From CAUZEO01 sp963578625 (GTDB lineage Bacteria > Verrucomicrobiota > Kiritimatiellia > SLOV01): a stretch of 61,620 nucleotides of DNA. Positions 34,258 to 43,289 of the stretch are shown here, piece after piece. Numbering within the stretch: the first letter of the stretch is position 1; the number at the start of each line of letters is the position of its first letter. Both the position numbers and the translations under genes were made by a program. The notes under the pieces are model-generated. The model did not search any database. It saw only the letters and a program-made list of their open reading frames with translations, and was not told the origin of the DNA. Location of the stretch: contig CAUZEO010000003.1 in the NCBI GenBank assembly GCA_963578625.1, forward strand, positions 1 through 61,620, in the 5' to 3' direction.

Positions 34258-37200
34258 ATGGATTCACGTATCGTTCAAAGTAAGCTGGAGTTGCTCCACG
34301 GCGTGGTCGCCACACCCATCGCCGCCATCGAGGCATGGGAAGCACGTACGGCCGATCACGTCGGTCCCGGCGAGTATCAGGAGCTTGGCGATTGGGCGGC
34401 GCTGCCGCTGCCGGCGGACTGGCCCGGGCTGACCACCGTTTTCCTGCGCGCGCGTTTTGAGCCGCGTCCGGTTCCAGCAGGAGCCACGCTGTGTCTCGAG
34501 ATCGATCATCACGACCTGGAAGCACTGCTGTCCGTGGAGGGTCGCCCCTATGCCGGGATTGACGACCATCACCGGCGCGTGCCGGCCCCGTCAACCCCGG
34601 CGATTCTGGAGATCGAGGCCGTCGCGGCACCGTCCGTGCGTTGGGAGCCCCGGGATGCGGGCAACCGTGGCAGCTTTCGCGGGGCCCGACTCGTCGCCCT
34701 CGACGAGGCCGCGGAACGGGCCTGGCTCGAACTCGACTATGCGCGCCAGACCCTCGACGTCCTTCCGCCGGGCCGGCGCCGGTCCCGATTGGAACGGGCC
34801 CTCGAAGACGCCCTGCTGAAGACCGACACGACACGCGAACAGGAAGAGCAACGCCGGCAGTTGCACGCGGCGGCCGGCGCCCTGCGCAAGCAGATCGCGG
34901 CCATCGGCCGCGATGATGAAGGCGGCGCGCTGTACATGGTCGGCCACACGCACATCGATACCGCCTGGCTCTGGCCCGTGCGCGAGACCATCCGCAAATG
35001 CGCTCGCACGTTCGCCACCGCCTGCCGCCTGATGGAGCGATTTCCACAGTTTCATTTTTCCTGCTCACAGGCGCAGCTCTACGCCTACACGAAGGCGCAT
35101 TACCCGGCCCTCTACGACGAAATGCGCCGTTGGATCGAAGCGGGGCGATGGCACACCACCGGGGCCATGTGGATCGAGGCCGACTGCAATGTCACCTCCG
35201 GCGAGTCGTTGGTTCGACAACTGCTCCACGGCATCCGTTTCTTCCAGGAGGAGTTCGGCACGCGGCCACGCTGCTGCTGGCTTCCCGATGTCTTCGGCTA
35301 CCCGGCGTCTCTGCCGCAAATACTCTCGGGAGCCGGCGTGCCCTACTTCTTCACGTACAAGCTGCATTGGCAGTCTCGCAACCCGTTTCCAGCTCATCTG
35401 TTCCAGTGGGAAGGCATCGACGGCTCACGCGTGTTGGGACACATTCCGCTGCTCGTACATGGTTACAACGGCACGCCCACCCCGCGGCAACTGCAATTCG
35501 CCTGGGACGAGTTTCGGCAGAAGGACAGTTACCCCGAGCTCATGTTTCCCTATGGCTACGGCGATGGCGGCGGCGGGCCGACGGCGGAGATGGTGCAGCA
35601 ACTGGAGATCGCCACGGATTACCCGGGTCTGCCACGGTGCCGCACCGGCGGCGAGGAGACGTTTTTTGAGGAAGCCGCGGCCAGCGGCGCTGTCACCCGC
35701 GTGTGGCGGGGCGAGCTGTACCTCGAGACCCATCGCGGCACCTACACGACGCACGGCGACACCAAGCTCGGCAATCGCCTCTGCGAGATCGATCTGCGTG
35801 ATGCCGAGCTGCTCGGCTGTGCTGCGGCGTGGGCGGCCGCACCGGTGGATCTGGAGCCGCTGCGCGACGCCTGGAAGCTGACCCTGCTGAACCAGTTCCA
35901 CGACATCCTGCCCGGCACCTCGGTCAAAGATGTATATGTCGACACCCGCGCGGAGCATGCCCGGGCGCGGGCCGCCGCCGCCGGGGTCACGACCAGCGCC
36001 ATCGACGCGCTGACCGACCCCGCAGATGATGCAGAGATCACGGTCGTCAACACGCTCGGCTGGGATCGGTGCGATCCCGTCGAACTGTCGGCGCCGGCCG
36101 GACCGGCGACCGTCATGGACGCCGCAGGCAACTCGTGTCCGACACAGGCGGTGACGGCGGCCGACGGCCGGACCGCACTTCTTTTCGCGCCCGGTCCGGT
36201 AGCCGGCTTCTCGGCCGCGGGTTTCCGTGTCTCGACCGGAGCCGCCGAGGCAGCGTCGCCCTTCCGGATCGAAGCTCGACGCATCGAAACCCCGTTCTTC
36301 CGGGCCGAACTGGCGGACGACGGTACCATCACCCGTCTCATGGACAAGTCGTGCGACCGGGAGATCGCGGTGCCGGGGACGTCACTTAATGAGCTGCAGT
36401 TCTTTCAGGATGGCCCCGAGCGCGAGGCCGCCTGGAACGTGCATGCGACCTATGAGCGCTGCCGGTACGACGCCGACCCCGACGTCGGGATCGAAGTCGT
36501 CGAGACCGGGCCGGTGCGGGCCGTCATTCGAATCGATCGTCGTTTCCGCGATTCGACGTTCGTGCAACGTATCGTACTCTACAGCAACCTTCGCCGGATC
36601 GACTTCGAGACCGAGGCGATGTGGCGCGAGCGGCACGTGATGCTGAAGGCAGCCTTCCCCGTGGCCGTTCGGTCGCCGCGGGCCACGTTTGAGATTCAGT
36701 TCGGGGCGGTCGAGCGCCCGACCCATCGCAATACGTCCTGGGACGAAGAAAAATTCGAAGTGTGCGGCCGGCGCTGGGCAGACCTCTCCGAGCCGGGCTA
36801 CGGCGTCAGCCTGCTCAACGACTGCAAGTACGGCCACGACGTCCATGACAATTGTTTGCGCCTGACCTTGTTGCGCGGCAGCGACTGGCCGGACCCGGAG
36901 GCCGATCTCGGTGAGCACCGCTTCACGTACTCGCTGCTGCCGCATGACGGCGACTGGACAAGCGGCGGGACCGTGCGCCGCGCCGCCGAGCTCAATACGC
37001 CGTGGCGTCTGGCCGCCGGCCGGAAGCCCCGCGCCACGACACCGTGGCTATCGTTGTCCGGCATCGAGGTCGTCGCGGATACCTTGAAGCCCGCCGAGGA
37101 CGGGCGTGGCGAAATCCTCCGCGTCTACGAACCGCACGGCGGCCGTGGCCGGGTCGAGATCACGCCGGCCTGTGACCTGCGGCACGTAATCGAGACCAAC

Positions 37201-37305
37201 CTGGTCGAAGAGGACCTGGCCGCGGTCGCGGTCGCGGCCGACGGGAAATTCGCATTCGAGTTGCAGCCGTTCCAGGTTCGCACGTTCCGGCTGCAACGCA
37301 GCTGA
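34258..37305 (+). CDS. GH38 alpha-mannosidase
   Basis: 1015 residues, normal for the family. An N-terminal accessory domain (about 1-220) is followed by the catalytic alpha/beta barrel with zinc ligands H232 and D234 in HTHIDTAWLWP and the nucleophile D344 in CWLPDVFGYPAS. A three-helix bundle (about 520-590; NQFHDILPGTSV, with the downstream zinc His) and large beta-sandwich domains complete the enzyme. No signal peptide, so it should hydrolyse alpha-mannosides in the cytoplasm after import, consistent with importer 2 immediately downstream. Bacterial GH38 enzymes vary in linkage preference, which cannot be read here. Confidence 0.93.
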   Translation: MDSRIVQSKLELLHGVVATPIAAIEAWEARTADHVGPGEYQELGDWAALPLPADWPGLTTVFLRARFEPRPVPAGATLCLEIDHHDLEALLSVEGRPYAGIDDHHRRVPAPSTPAILEIEAVAAPSVRWEPRDAGNRGSFRGARLVALDEAAERAWLELDYARQTLDVLPPGRRRSRLERALEDALLKTDTTREQEEQRRQLHAAAGALRKQIAAIGRDDEGGALYMVGHTHIDTAWLWPVRETIRKCARTFATACRLMERFPQFHFSCSQAQLYAYTKAHYPALYDEMRRWIEAGRWHTTGAMWIEADCNVTSGESLVRQLLHGIRFFQEEFGTRPRCCWLPDVFGYPASLPQILSGAGVPYFFTYKLHWQSRNPFPAHLFQWEGIDGSRVLGHIPLLVHGYNGTPTPRQLQFAWDEFRQKDSYPELMFPYGYGDGGGGPTAEMVQQLEIATDYPGLPRCRTGGEETFFEEAAASGAVTRVWRGELYLETHRGTYTTHGDTKLGNRLCEIDLRDAELLGCAAAWAAAPVDLEPLRDAWKLTLLNQFHDILPGTSVKDVYVDTRAEHARARAAAAGVTTSAIDALTDPADDAEITVVNTLGWDRCDPVELSAPAGPATVMDAAGNSCPTQAVTAADGRTALLFAPGPVAGFSAAGFRVSTGAAEAASPFRIEARRIETPFFRAELADDGTITRLMDKSCDREIAVPGTSLNELQFFQDGPEREAAWNVHATYERCRYDADPDVGIEVVETGPVRAVIRIDRRFRDSTFVQRIVLYSNLRRIDFETEAMWRERHVMLKAAFPVAVRSPRATFEIQFGAVERPTHRNTSWDEEKFEVCGRRWADLSEPGYGVSLLNDCKYGHDVHDNCLRLTLLRGSDWPDPEADLGEHRFTYSLLPHDGDWTSGGTVRRAAELNTPWRLAAGRKPRATTPWLSLSGIEVVADTLKPAEDGRGEILRVYEPHGGRGRVEITPACDLRHVIETNLVEEDLAAVAVAADGKFAFELQPFQVRTFRLQRS

Positions 37306-37580
37306 GTCGTGAGAACCCGCTACCATCCGCCCAATGGGTTGACCCGTTCCCGTCCCTCGCGGTGTCGAGGAGCCGGGGGGGCATCGTAGAAGCCCCACCG
37401 GACCGAGGGACATGTGGTTCCCGCCCGAACATCCATCCGGCGGGGGAGCACTGCGCGCCGCCCTCGGCGGACCAGGTGTCGGCCAGGACGTAAATCGTGC
37501 TCCAAAATCTCTTGTGCCCCTCTGGAGCCGCGAACCCCGGATTGCGGAGCCCGATCGAGAAGCGTACACTGGGTCAACTG

Positions 37581-37868
37581 ATGAAATTCCCCCATCCCGA
37601 CCGGAAAGCCTTTACTTTCATCAGGCGACTCGCCGTCGTCTCCACCATCTCCATCCCGGCGTCACCGGCCCGTGATGAGCACATGAAGGCAACGGCCGAG
37701 CGCGTGCAGGAGATCTCGGAGCGCTTCACTGCCCTGAAACAACGTCTCTACCTCGGCCAGGCCGGAGGGCTGGTGGAGAACGCGCTGGCCGACGTGCGCG
37801 AGGCGACCGGGTTGACCGTACCCGAACCACTGTTTTCCCAAGCGCCGTGGCTAAATTCGAGGAGGTGA
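37581..37868 (+). pseudogene. Small ORF with a decayed pseudopilin-like leader
   Basis: 95 codons. Residues 9-28 (KAFTFIRRLAVVSTISIPAS) line up with the pseudopilin leader (AFTLIELLVVIAIISVL) but carry charged and polar replacements that would break the membrane helix. From about residue 35 the sequence changes to a helical, unrelated tail (ISERFTALKQRLYLGQAG) resembling C-terminal tails of secreted glycosidases such as 3633-6083. Its stop overlaps the ribosome-binding site of importer 2. Probably two gene remnants joined in frame; a genuine small secreted protein cannot be excluded. The rest of the 568-bp gap between mannosidase and importer (37306-37580) shows nothing recognisable. Confidence 0.45.
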
Positions 37869-37873
37869 GGTCT

Positions 37874-40654
37874 ATGCGGAAAAGGCCGATCAGCGCCTCG
37901 CCGATTGGAAAGACGGCCTTGATCACCGTTCTGCTCGCCGCTTTGCTATCGTCGTCCGCCTCCGGCGTTGCCGCCGAGCAGAAGGTCCGGCTCCGTGTCC
38001 CCGGACTGCCGCGGCGAGGGGACACGAGTCTGGTGGCCCTGGTCCGACTGGCCCAGTACGAAACCTTTCTGCGCCGCAATCCGGACATCGAGGTGGTGTC
38101 TCCCACCAAGCTTCATATGCCGGGGAAGCTGCACGAGGGGCTGGAGCTGATGTCCATTGCCGGCGACTCGGCCCCGGACGTCCTCAATCTCTACGTCCGC
38201 AAGGTCCAGAACTTCATCGACCAGGGATTCATTTATGACCTCGAGCCCCTGATCGAGCAGGAACTGAAGGCTGATCCCGATTTCGTGGCCCGTCTGGGAA
38301 CGCCGGAATTCCTCTGGCCCGTGGTGACGAAAGACGGCCGGCGGTATGCCCTGATCAAAGACTATTACCTCCGCAACATGATCTACCGGAAGGACCTGAT
38401 GAGGGAGGCGGGGATCGACCCGCCCCGCGCGCCAAAGGATTGGGATGAGCTCTACGACTTCGCCCGGCGAATGACCCGGCCGGACCGGGAGATTCCCCAG
38501 GCCGAGAAGGTGGACGGGCAGTGGGGGCTGCGCCTGATGTGGGGCAGTTTCGCCGGTTGGCTCTTTACCGATTTTGTCTGGCAAGCGGGCGGCGACATGA
38601 TCCGTCAGTTCAAGACGTGCCCCCGGTGCGGTGCCGAGCACGAAGCGGTCAAGGAGAAGGAACTGCTTCGTTGCGGGGACTGCGGAGGGGAACTCGCCTC
38701 GATGGCCCCGGAATGGCGATTGACGTACGGGGACGAAGCGGGAGCCGAGGCCCTGCGCTTCTACAAGAAGCTGCGCTGGTCGAAGTGGGCCCGCTGTCCT
38801 CACGACGACGAGCCCGTCGACGTCCCCACCGTGGTCTGCCCCACCTGCCGCGAGCCCAACCCGGTCCTGCCCGATCCCGGCGCCGGCAAAAAGCCCGACC
38901 GGATGGCCTGCCGGGTGGACGGGACCTCCCTGGAAGTCCCGGCAGCGAAGAAACGCTTCGTCTGCCCGCTCGACGGGACGTTTCTGGACGGGGAAAAGAT
39001 CCATACCGGCGTGGTGGAGATGCAGGAACAGGGGTTGACGGATTTCGAAGCGGGCAGCGTGGGCATGGCGGGTCACACCAGCATTCACGACGCAGTACGG
39101 CACTTAGAGACGGTAGGCCTGCGGGGCGCGGACATCGGGTTTGCCCCCTGGCCGGCCGGGCCGGGGGGCCGGGCCAGTTTCGTGGGCGGCAACGCACTGG
39201 GCATCAACCGAAACGTAAAGGACCCCCGCGTGATGGACGCGGCCTGGCGTCTGATCAAGTTCATGTGCAGCGAAAATGCCCGTCGCATCGAGACGCGGGT
39301 GAAAGTGGAAAACGGGTTCGCCCTCTACAGCGATCCGCGCGACCTGAAGCGATTCGGCTACGACGAGTATTACGAGCAGTTCTCGCCCGAGCTGGTCCGG
39401 GTCTACGATGAGATCGACCGGATCGGGCGGGTGGAACCTTTCGTGGCCAACTACCAGATCGTCCAGGCCGTCCAGCTCACCGAACCGGTGGATACGATCC
39501 TGAAGCTGGCCGACGGCTACCGTTACGACCCGGCCGTCCTGATGCGGGAGAACGAGCGGAAGAGCAACACGGCGGTCATGAAGGTGCGGGAGGAGTCCCT
39601 CCACGGGAAAAGGCAGCGGGTCGCTTGGTTCTTCTTCGTCCTTGCCGTTCCGCTGGGGGCCCTGCTCATCCGGGCCGTGCTGCGCGGCCATGCCGAAAAG
39701 CTGGCCAAGGAAGAAGTCGTGCCGCCCGCGCGCCGGCGACTTCGCGTTCGGCTGCGGATCTGGTGTTTCCTGGGGCCGGCGGTGGTCCTGGTGCTGGTGT
39801 GGCAATACCTCCCGCTGTTCCGGGGATCGGTGATGGCCTTCTTCGATTACCGGATCATGGCCCAGAGTCTCTACCTGGGTCTCGACAACTTCATCGAGGC
39901 CGCGACGTCGGGTCTCTTCTGGCGGGTGATGGGGAACACCGTGATCTACGTGGCCATGACCCTCGGGTTCGGGTTTCTCGTCCCGATCATCCTCGCCGTC
40001 ATGCTCAGCGAGACCCCGGTGGGAAAGATGTTCTTCCGCACCGTCTTCTATCTCCCCACCGTCATCTCCGGCATCGTGATCATGCTGCTGTGGAAAGTGA
40101 TCTACCAGGCCAGCGACGACGGCCTGCTGAATCGCCTCCTGGCGGCGCTCAACGAGATCACCATGCGGGTGGGCTGGCAGATCTACGATCGGCCCATCGA
40201 CTGGCTCGGCGAAAACGCCTTCCTCGCCATGGCCTGCGTGGTGATTCCAGGCGTCTGGTCGGGAGCGGGAGCGGGCAGCATTCTCTACCTGGCCGCCCTG
40301 AAGACGGTGCCGGAGGATCTCTACGAATCGGTGGCCCTGGACGGCGGCGGGGTGGTGCAACGCATCCGCCACATCATGATCCCGTTTCTCCTACCCCTGA
40401 TTGTGATCAACTTCATCGGCGCCCTCATCGGGAGCTTTCACGCCATGGCCAACATCTTCGTCATGACCGGCGGCGGTCCCGTGAACGGGACGCGGGTGAT
40501 CGGGCTGGAGATCTGGGCCAACGCCTTCGTCTTCCTGAAGATAGGATACGCCACCGCCCAGGCGTGGATCCTGGGGGCCATGTTAATCGGGTTGACCCTG
40601 ATGCAAATGCAGATCCTGAAGCGGGTCGAGTTCAGGGCGGGGGAGGCCAATTAA
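37874..40654 (+). CDS. Sugar ABC importer 2: solute-binding domain fused to MalF-type permease, with Cys-rich inserts
   Basis: 926 residues from ATG 37874, chosen because GGAGGTGAGG lies just upstream; GTG 37847 is less likely. Signal peptide (LITVLLAALLSSSASGVAA), then a solute-binding domain (about 25-570) with SAPDVLNLY and RNMIYRKDLMREAG. A four-Cys ribbon (C249xxC252-x14-C267xxC270) lies at the same place and spacing as in importer 1, followed by a second Cys-rich stretch (C308, C322, C325, C346, C364). One membrane helix (about 585-605) and a basic linker precede the MalF-type permease (about 630-926). Same architecture as 12358-15039. The partner permease follows with no gap. Confidence 0.9.
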   Translation: MRKRPISASPIGKTALITVLLAALLSSSASGVAAEQKVRLRVPGLPRRGDTSLVALVRLAQYETFLRRNPDIEVVSPTKLHMPGKLHEGLELMSIAGDSAPDVLNLYVRKVQNFIDQGFIYDLEPLIEQELKADPDFVARLGTPEFLWPVVTKDGRRYALIKDYYLRNMIYRKDLMREAGIDPPRAPKDWDELYDFARRMTRPDREIPQAEKVDGQWGLRLMWGSFAGWLFTDFVWQAGGDMIRQFKTCPRCGAEHEAVKEKELLRCGDCGGELASMAPEWRLTYGDEAGAEALRFYKKLRWSKWARCPHDDEPVDVPTVVCPTCREPNPVLPDPGAGKKPDRMACRVDGTSLEVPAAKKRFVCPLDGTFLDGEKIHTGVVEMQEQGLTDFEAGSVGMAGHTSIHDAVRHLETVGLRGADIGFAPWPAGPGGRASFVGGNALGINRNVKDPRVMDAAWRLIKFMCSENARRIETRVKVENGFALYSDPRDLKRFGYDEYYEQFSPELVRVYDEIDRIGRVEPFVANYQIVQAVQLTEPVDTILKLADGYRYDPAVLMRENERKSNTAVMKVREESLHGKRQRVAWFFFVLAVPLGALLIRAVLRGHAEKLAKEEVVPPARRRLRVRLRIWCFLGPAVVLVLVWQYLPLFRGSVMAFFDYRIMAQSLYLGLDNFIEAATSGLFWRVMGNTVIYVAMTLGFGFLVPIILAVMLSETPVGKMFFRTVFYLPTVISGIVIMLLWKVIYQASDDGLLNRLLAALNEITMRVGWQIYDRPIDWLGENAFLAMACVVIPGVWSGAGAGSILYLAALKTVPEDLYESVALDGGGVVQRIRHIMIPFLLPLIVINFIGALIGSFHAMANIFVMTGGGPVNGTRVIGLEIWANAFVFLKIGYATAQAWILGAMLIGLTLMQMQILKRVEFRAGEAN

Positions 40655-42565
40655 ATGCCCCTGATCCTTCCGGCTGAGCGACGTTCGTTGCGTGCGATCC
40701 TGTTTCACGGCCTGATCGTGGTGCTGCTGGCCCTGGGCTCGGTGACCATGCTCTACCCGTTTGCCATTACGGTGGCGACCTCGTTCACGAGCAACGTCGA
40801 CTACCGCGATTGGCGGTTGATCCCCCGGTATTTTCACGACGACGTGGCCCTGTACCGCAAGTACCTGGAGGCACGGTACGGAAAGGACCGGCCTTTCTTT
40901 CTCGAATTCCAGAGCAAGCACAGGCTCGAGGAGATTTCACAGTACACACAGATCGAAGCGATCCCCGAGGTCGATCTCGACGATCCCCACCTGCAGTGCC
41001 GGGTCGAGGACTGGGACCGGTTTCGGAGGGAATTGCCCGAGCGGTTTATGCGCACCTATTTCTTTGACGCCAACTACCTGGAGGGACGGTCGCAGAAGGT
41101 GTTCCAGCGGTATCTGCGGAACCGGTTCGACCATGATCTCGCGGCCTTCAATGCCCATCTGGGTCTCGGAATTCCCTTCAAATCGTTCCACGAAGTCAAC
41201 GTGCCGGACGTCAACCTGGAGGGACACGGGTTGCGCATTCGCCGGGACCCGCTGCGGGATCTCTTCCTGTCCTACCGGGAGGAGATGCCCCTGGATCTGA
41301 TCAATCCCCTCAACTTCGACCAAATCTACCAGGCCCGAATCCGCGGCCGGTACGCCGACATCGGCGCGGTCAACCGGGCTTGGGGGCGGGCCTTTCCCGG
41401 TTTTCTGTCGATCCGGTTTCCGACCGTTCGACCGGAGGGGGAGGAGGGTGCGTTCTGGGCCGAATTCATGCGCAAGCGCTTTCCCATCCGCTTCGTGAAG
41501 GTAAGGAGCAATCACGCCGAGGCCTACCGGGGCTTTCTGGCCGAGCGCTACCAGGGGGAGGCTCGATACAATCGGGTGGTGGACAAGTTCAACGCGGAAT
41601 CGGGTCTGGCTATCCCCGCCCTGGCGGACACGGTCTTTCCCTCCATGCCTCCGGAGACCGATTTCGAGTTTCAGAACTGGAAGCGTTTCATCGACGAGAA
41701 GGTTCCGTTGGAGCAGCTCATCATCGAGACGACGCACACCCGCTATCACGATTGGCTTGGAAGAAACTACGGGACCGTCGAGGCGCTGAACGGAACGTAT
41801 GGAGCCGGCTACGCCGCAGTCGAGGAGGCGGAGCTCCCGTGGGTCCTCGCGGACGCAGCCTGGTTCAAGGCCAACCGCAACCAGATCAAGCGCGAGTTCA
41901 TCACGGCGAACTATCGCATGGTCTGGAGCTTCATGTCGCAGCGGGGAAGAGCCTTCTGGAACACGATCGTGCTCGTGGTGCTGTCGGTGATCGGGGCTCT
42001 TACCATCCAGCCCATGGCGGCCTTTGCCCTGAGCCGCTATCGCTTCTCCTACAAGCACAAGGTGCTCATCTTCCTCATCGCCACCATGTCGTTCCCGGCC
42101 GAAGTGACCATGATCCCGAATTTCCTGCTGTTGCGGGAGTTCCACCTGTTGAACACCTACGCGGCGCTGATCCTGCCGGGGCTGGTGAGCGGGATCAGCA
42201 TCTTCTACCTGAAGGGGTTTTTCGATTCGCTTCCGCGTGAGCTCTACGAGGCGGGGATGATCGACGGGGCCTCGGAGCCGCGGATGTTCTGGGAGATCAC
42301 CATGCCGCTCTCCAAGCCGATTCTGGCCGTCATCGGGCTCAACGCCTTTACCGCGGCCTACGGCGGCTTCATGTGGGCGCTGCTGATCTGCCAGGAAGAG
42401 AAGATGTGGACCCTGATGGTCTTCCTCTACCAGTTTTCTTCGCAGAACAAACCCCCGCCGGCCCAGATGGCCGCTTTTGTCCTGGCGGGGATACCGACGC
42501 TGCTGGTCTTCATCTTCGCCCAGAAGACCATCATGCGCGGGATCATCGTGCCGACAATGAAGTAA
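40655..42565 (+). CDS. MalG-type sugar permease with ~380-residue extracytoplasmic repeat insert
   Basis: 636 residues; its ATG follows the TAA of the fusion gene directly. TM1 is at about 9-40 and the permease core resumes near 430 (NTIVLVVLSVIGALTIQP), with EAA loop LYEAGMIDGASEPRMFWEI and C-terminus GIIVPTMK. The insert carries about five degenerate modules starting near residues 67, 149, 224, 290 and 364, each of the form aromatic-x-x-(F/W/Y/R)-L/I-x-x-R/N-Y/F then an Asn-containing helix and a V/I/L-x-x-P end; the last (WLGRNYGTVEALNGTYG) is closest to the GH42-like motif. It forms importer 2 with the preceding gene. No ATPase is encoded nearby. Confidence 0.9.
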   Translation: MPLILPAERRSLRAILFHGLIVVLLALGSVTMLYPFAITVATSFTSNVDYRDWRLIPRYFHDDVALYRKYLEARYGKDRPFFLEFQSKHRLEEISQYTQIEAIPEVDLDDPHLQCRVEDWDRFRRELPERFMRTYFFDANYLEGRSQKVFQRYLRNRFDHDLAAFNAHLGLGIPFKSFHEVNVPDVNLEGHGLRIRRDPLRDLFLSYREEMPLDLINPLNFDQIYQARIRGRYADIGAVNRAWGRAFPGFLSIRFPTVRPEGEEGAFWAEFMRKRFPIRFVKVRSNHAEAYRGFLAERYQGEARYNRVVDKFNAESGLAIPALADTVFPSMPPETDFEFQNWKRFIDEKVPLEQLIIETTHTRYHDWLGRNYGTVEALNGTYGAGYAAVEEAELPWVLADAAWFKANRNQIKREFITANYRMVWSFMSQRGRAFWNTIVLVVLSVIGALTIQPMAAFALSRYRFSYKHKVLIFLIATMSFPAEVTMIPNFLLLREFHLLNTYAALILPGLVSGISIFYLKGFFDSLPRELYEAGMIDGASEPRMFWEITMPLSKPILAVIGLNAFTAAYGGFMWALLICQEEKMWTLMVFLYQFSSQNKPPPAQMAAFVLAGIPTLLVFIFAQKTIMRGIIVPTMK

Positions 42566-42626
42566 CGCGTCCCTTGCTCACCTCTTCGCCTCCAGGCTCT
42601 CAATCGTTCCCTGCCGCGCCACGATC

Positions 42627-43220
42627 TCACCGTTCACCCAGCGTAGCCAGGCTGAAATCGACGTTGAAAAACGGCGTTTCCATCTTCACCCGGCCCGGTT
42701 CCCCTCCGCGCAGTCGGGCCAGATGATCAACACATACGAAGTAGTCCGAAAAGCCCTCGCTCCTGACTTCAATCACCCGTGGCATCGCCCATCCGTGCAG
42801 TTCTTTGCCGATCTCGTAGCCATTCGGGTCCCTCAGCGTGCACTGCCGCTCCTCGAGACGCAATCGCCGTACGCTCCGGATTCTGTATCCGTCTTCCGCC
42901 CTGTAGGGTTCGTGCGCGACGACGAAGTGGCAGTTCTCTTCGCTGTGCGGGTAGGTGCCGCCGAGCCATCGGCCGGTGCCGGGCATGTTCGATTCGTAGA
43001 CCTTGCGGTTGATGACGATCCCGTAGCGTCCCTCGATGCTTTGGACGCCCTCCCGCGCCCGCCAGCTGCGCGGCGCCTTCCCGGTGAGGATCTCGCTCTC
43101 GTCTTCGGCGCCGTAATGGAGGGCAAGGTGAATGCCGCCCTCATGCTTGCAGAGAACCGTATCTGACGCGCCCGGTGCTTGCGTACAGACGCGTATCGTG
43201 TCTGCTGAAGGTACCGGCAC
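42627..43220 (-). pseudogene. C-terminal fragment of a heparinase II/III-like gene
   Basis: The segment matching the intact heparinase-like protein at 21593-24082 is about 42655-43165: CKHEGGIHLALHYG, REGVQSIEGRYGIVINRKV, HFVVAHEPYR and RLRGGEPGRVKMETPFFNVDF. Homology begins abruptly at about parent residue 635 and ends some 25 residues before the parent C-terminus, being replaced by unrelated codons at both ends. It has no start, ribosome-binding site or catalytic N-terminal region. It lies on the opposite strand to the flanking importer 2 and secreted protein genes, so the fragment was inserted or left by rearrangement. Confidence 0.85.
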
Positions 43221-43289
43221 CTCTGCTGGCGGATCAACGATTCAGATAGAGTTTCTTATTGCGATTCAGATTTCGAAGAGGAAGGGTGT

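Noticed and set aside
37048..37569. 173-codon minus-strand frame after the mannosidase gene
   Set aside because: It overlaps the mannosidase 3' end antisense and has no recognisable similarity or ribosome-binding site.
39104..40372. Long minus-strand frame opposite importer 2
   Set aside because: Low-complexity His/Asp/Gly/Arg composition, the complement of membrane-protein codons; no recognisable domain.
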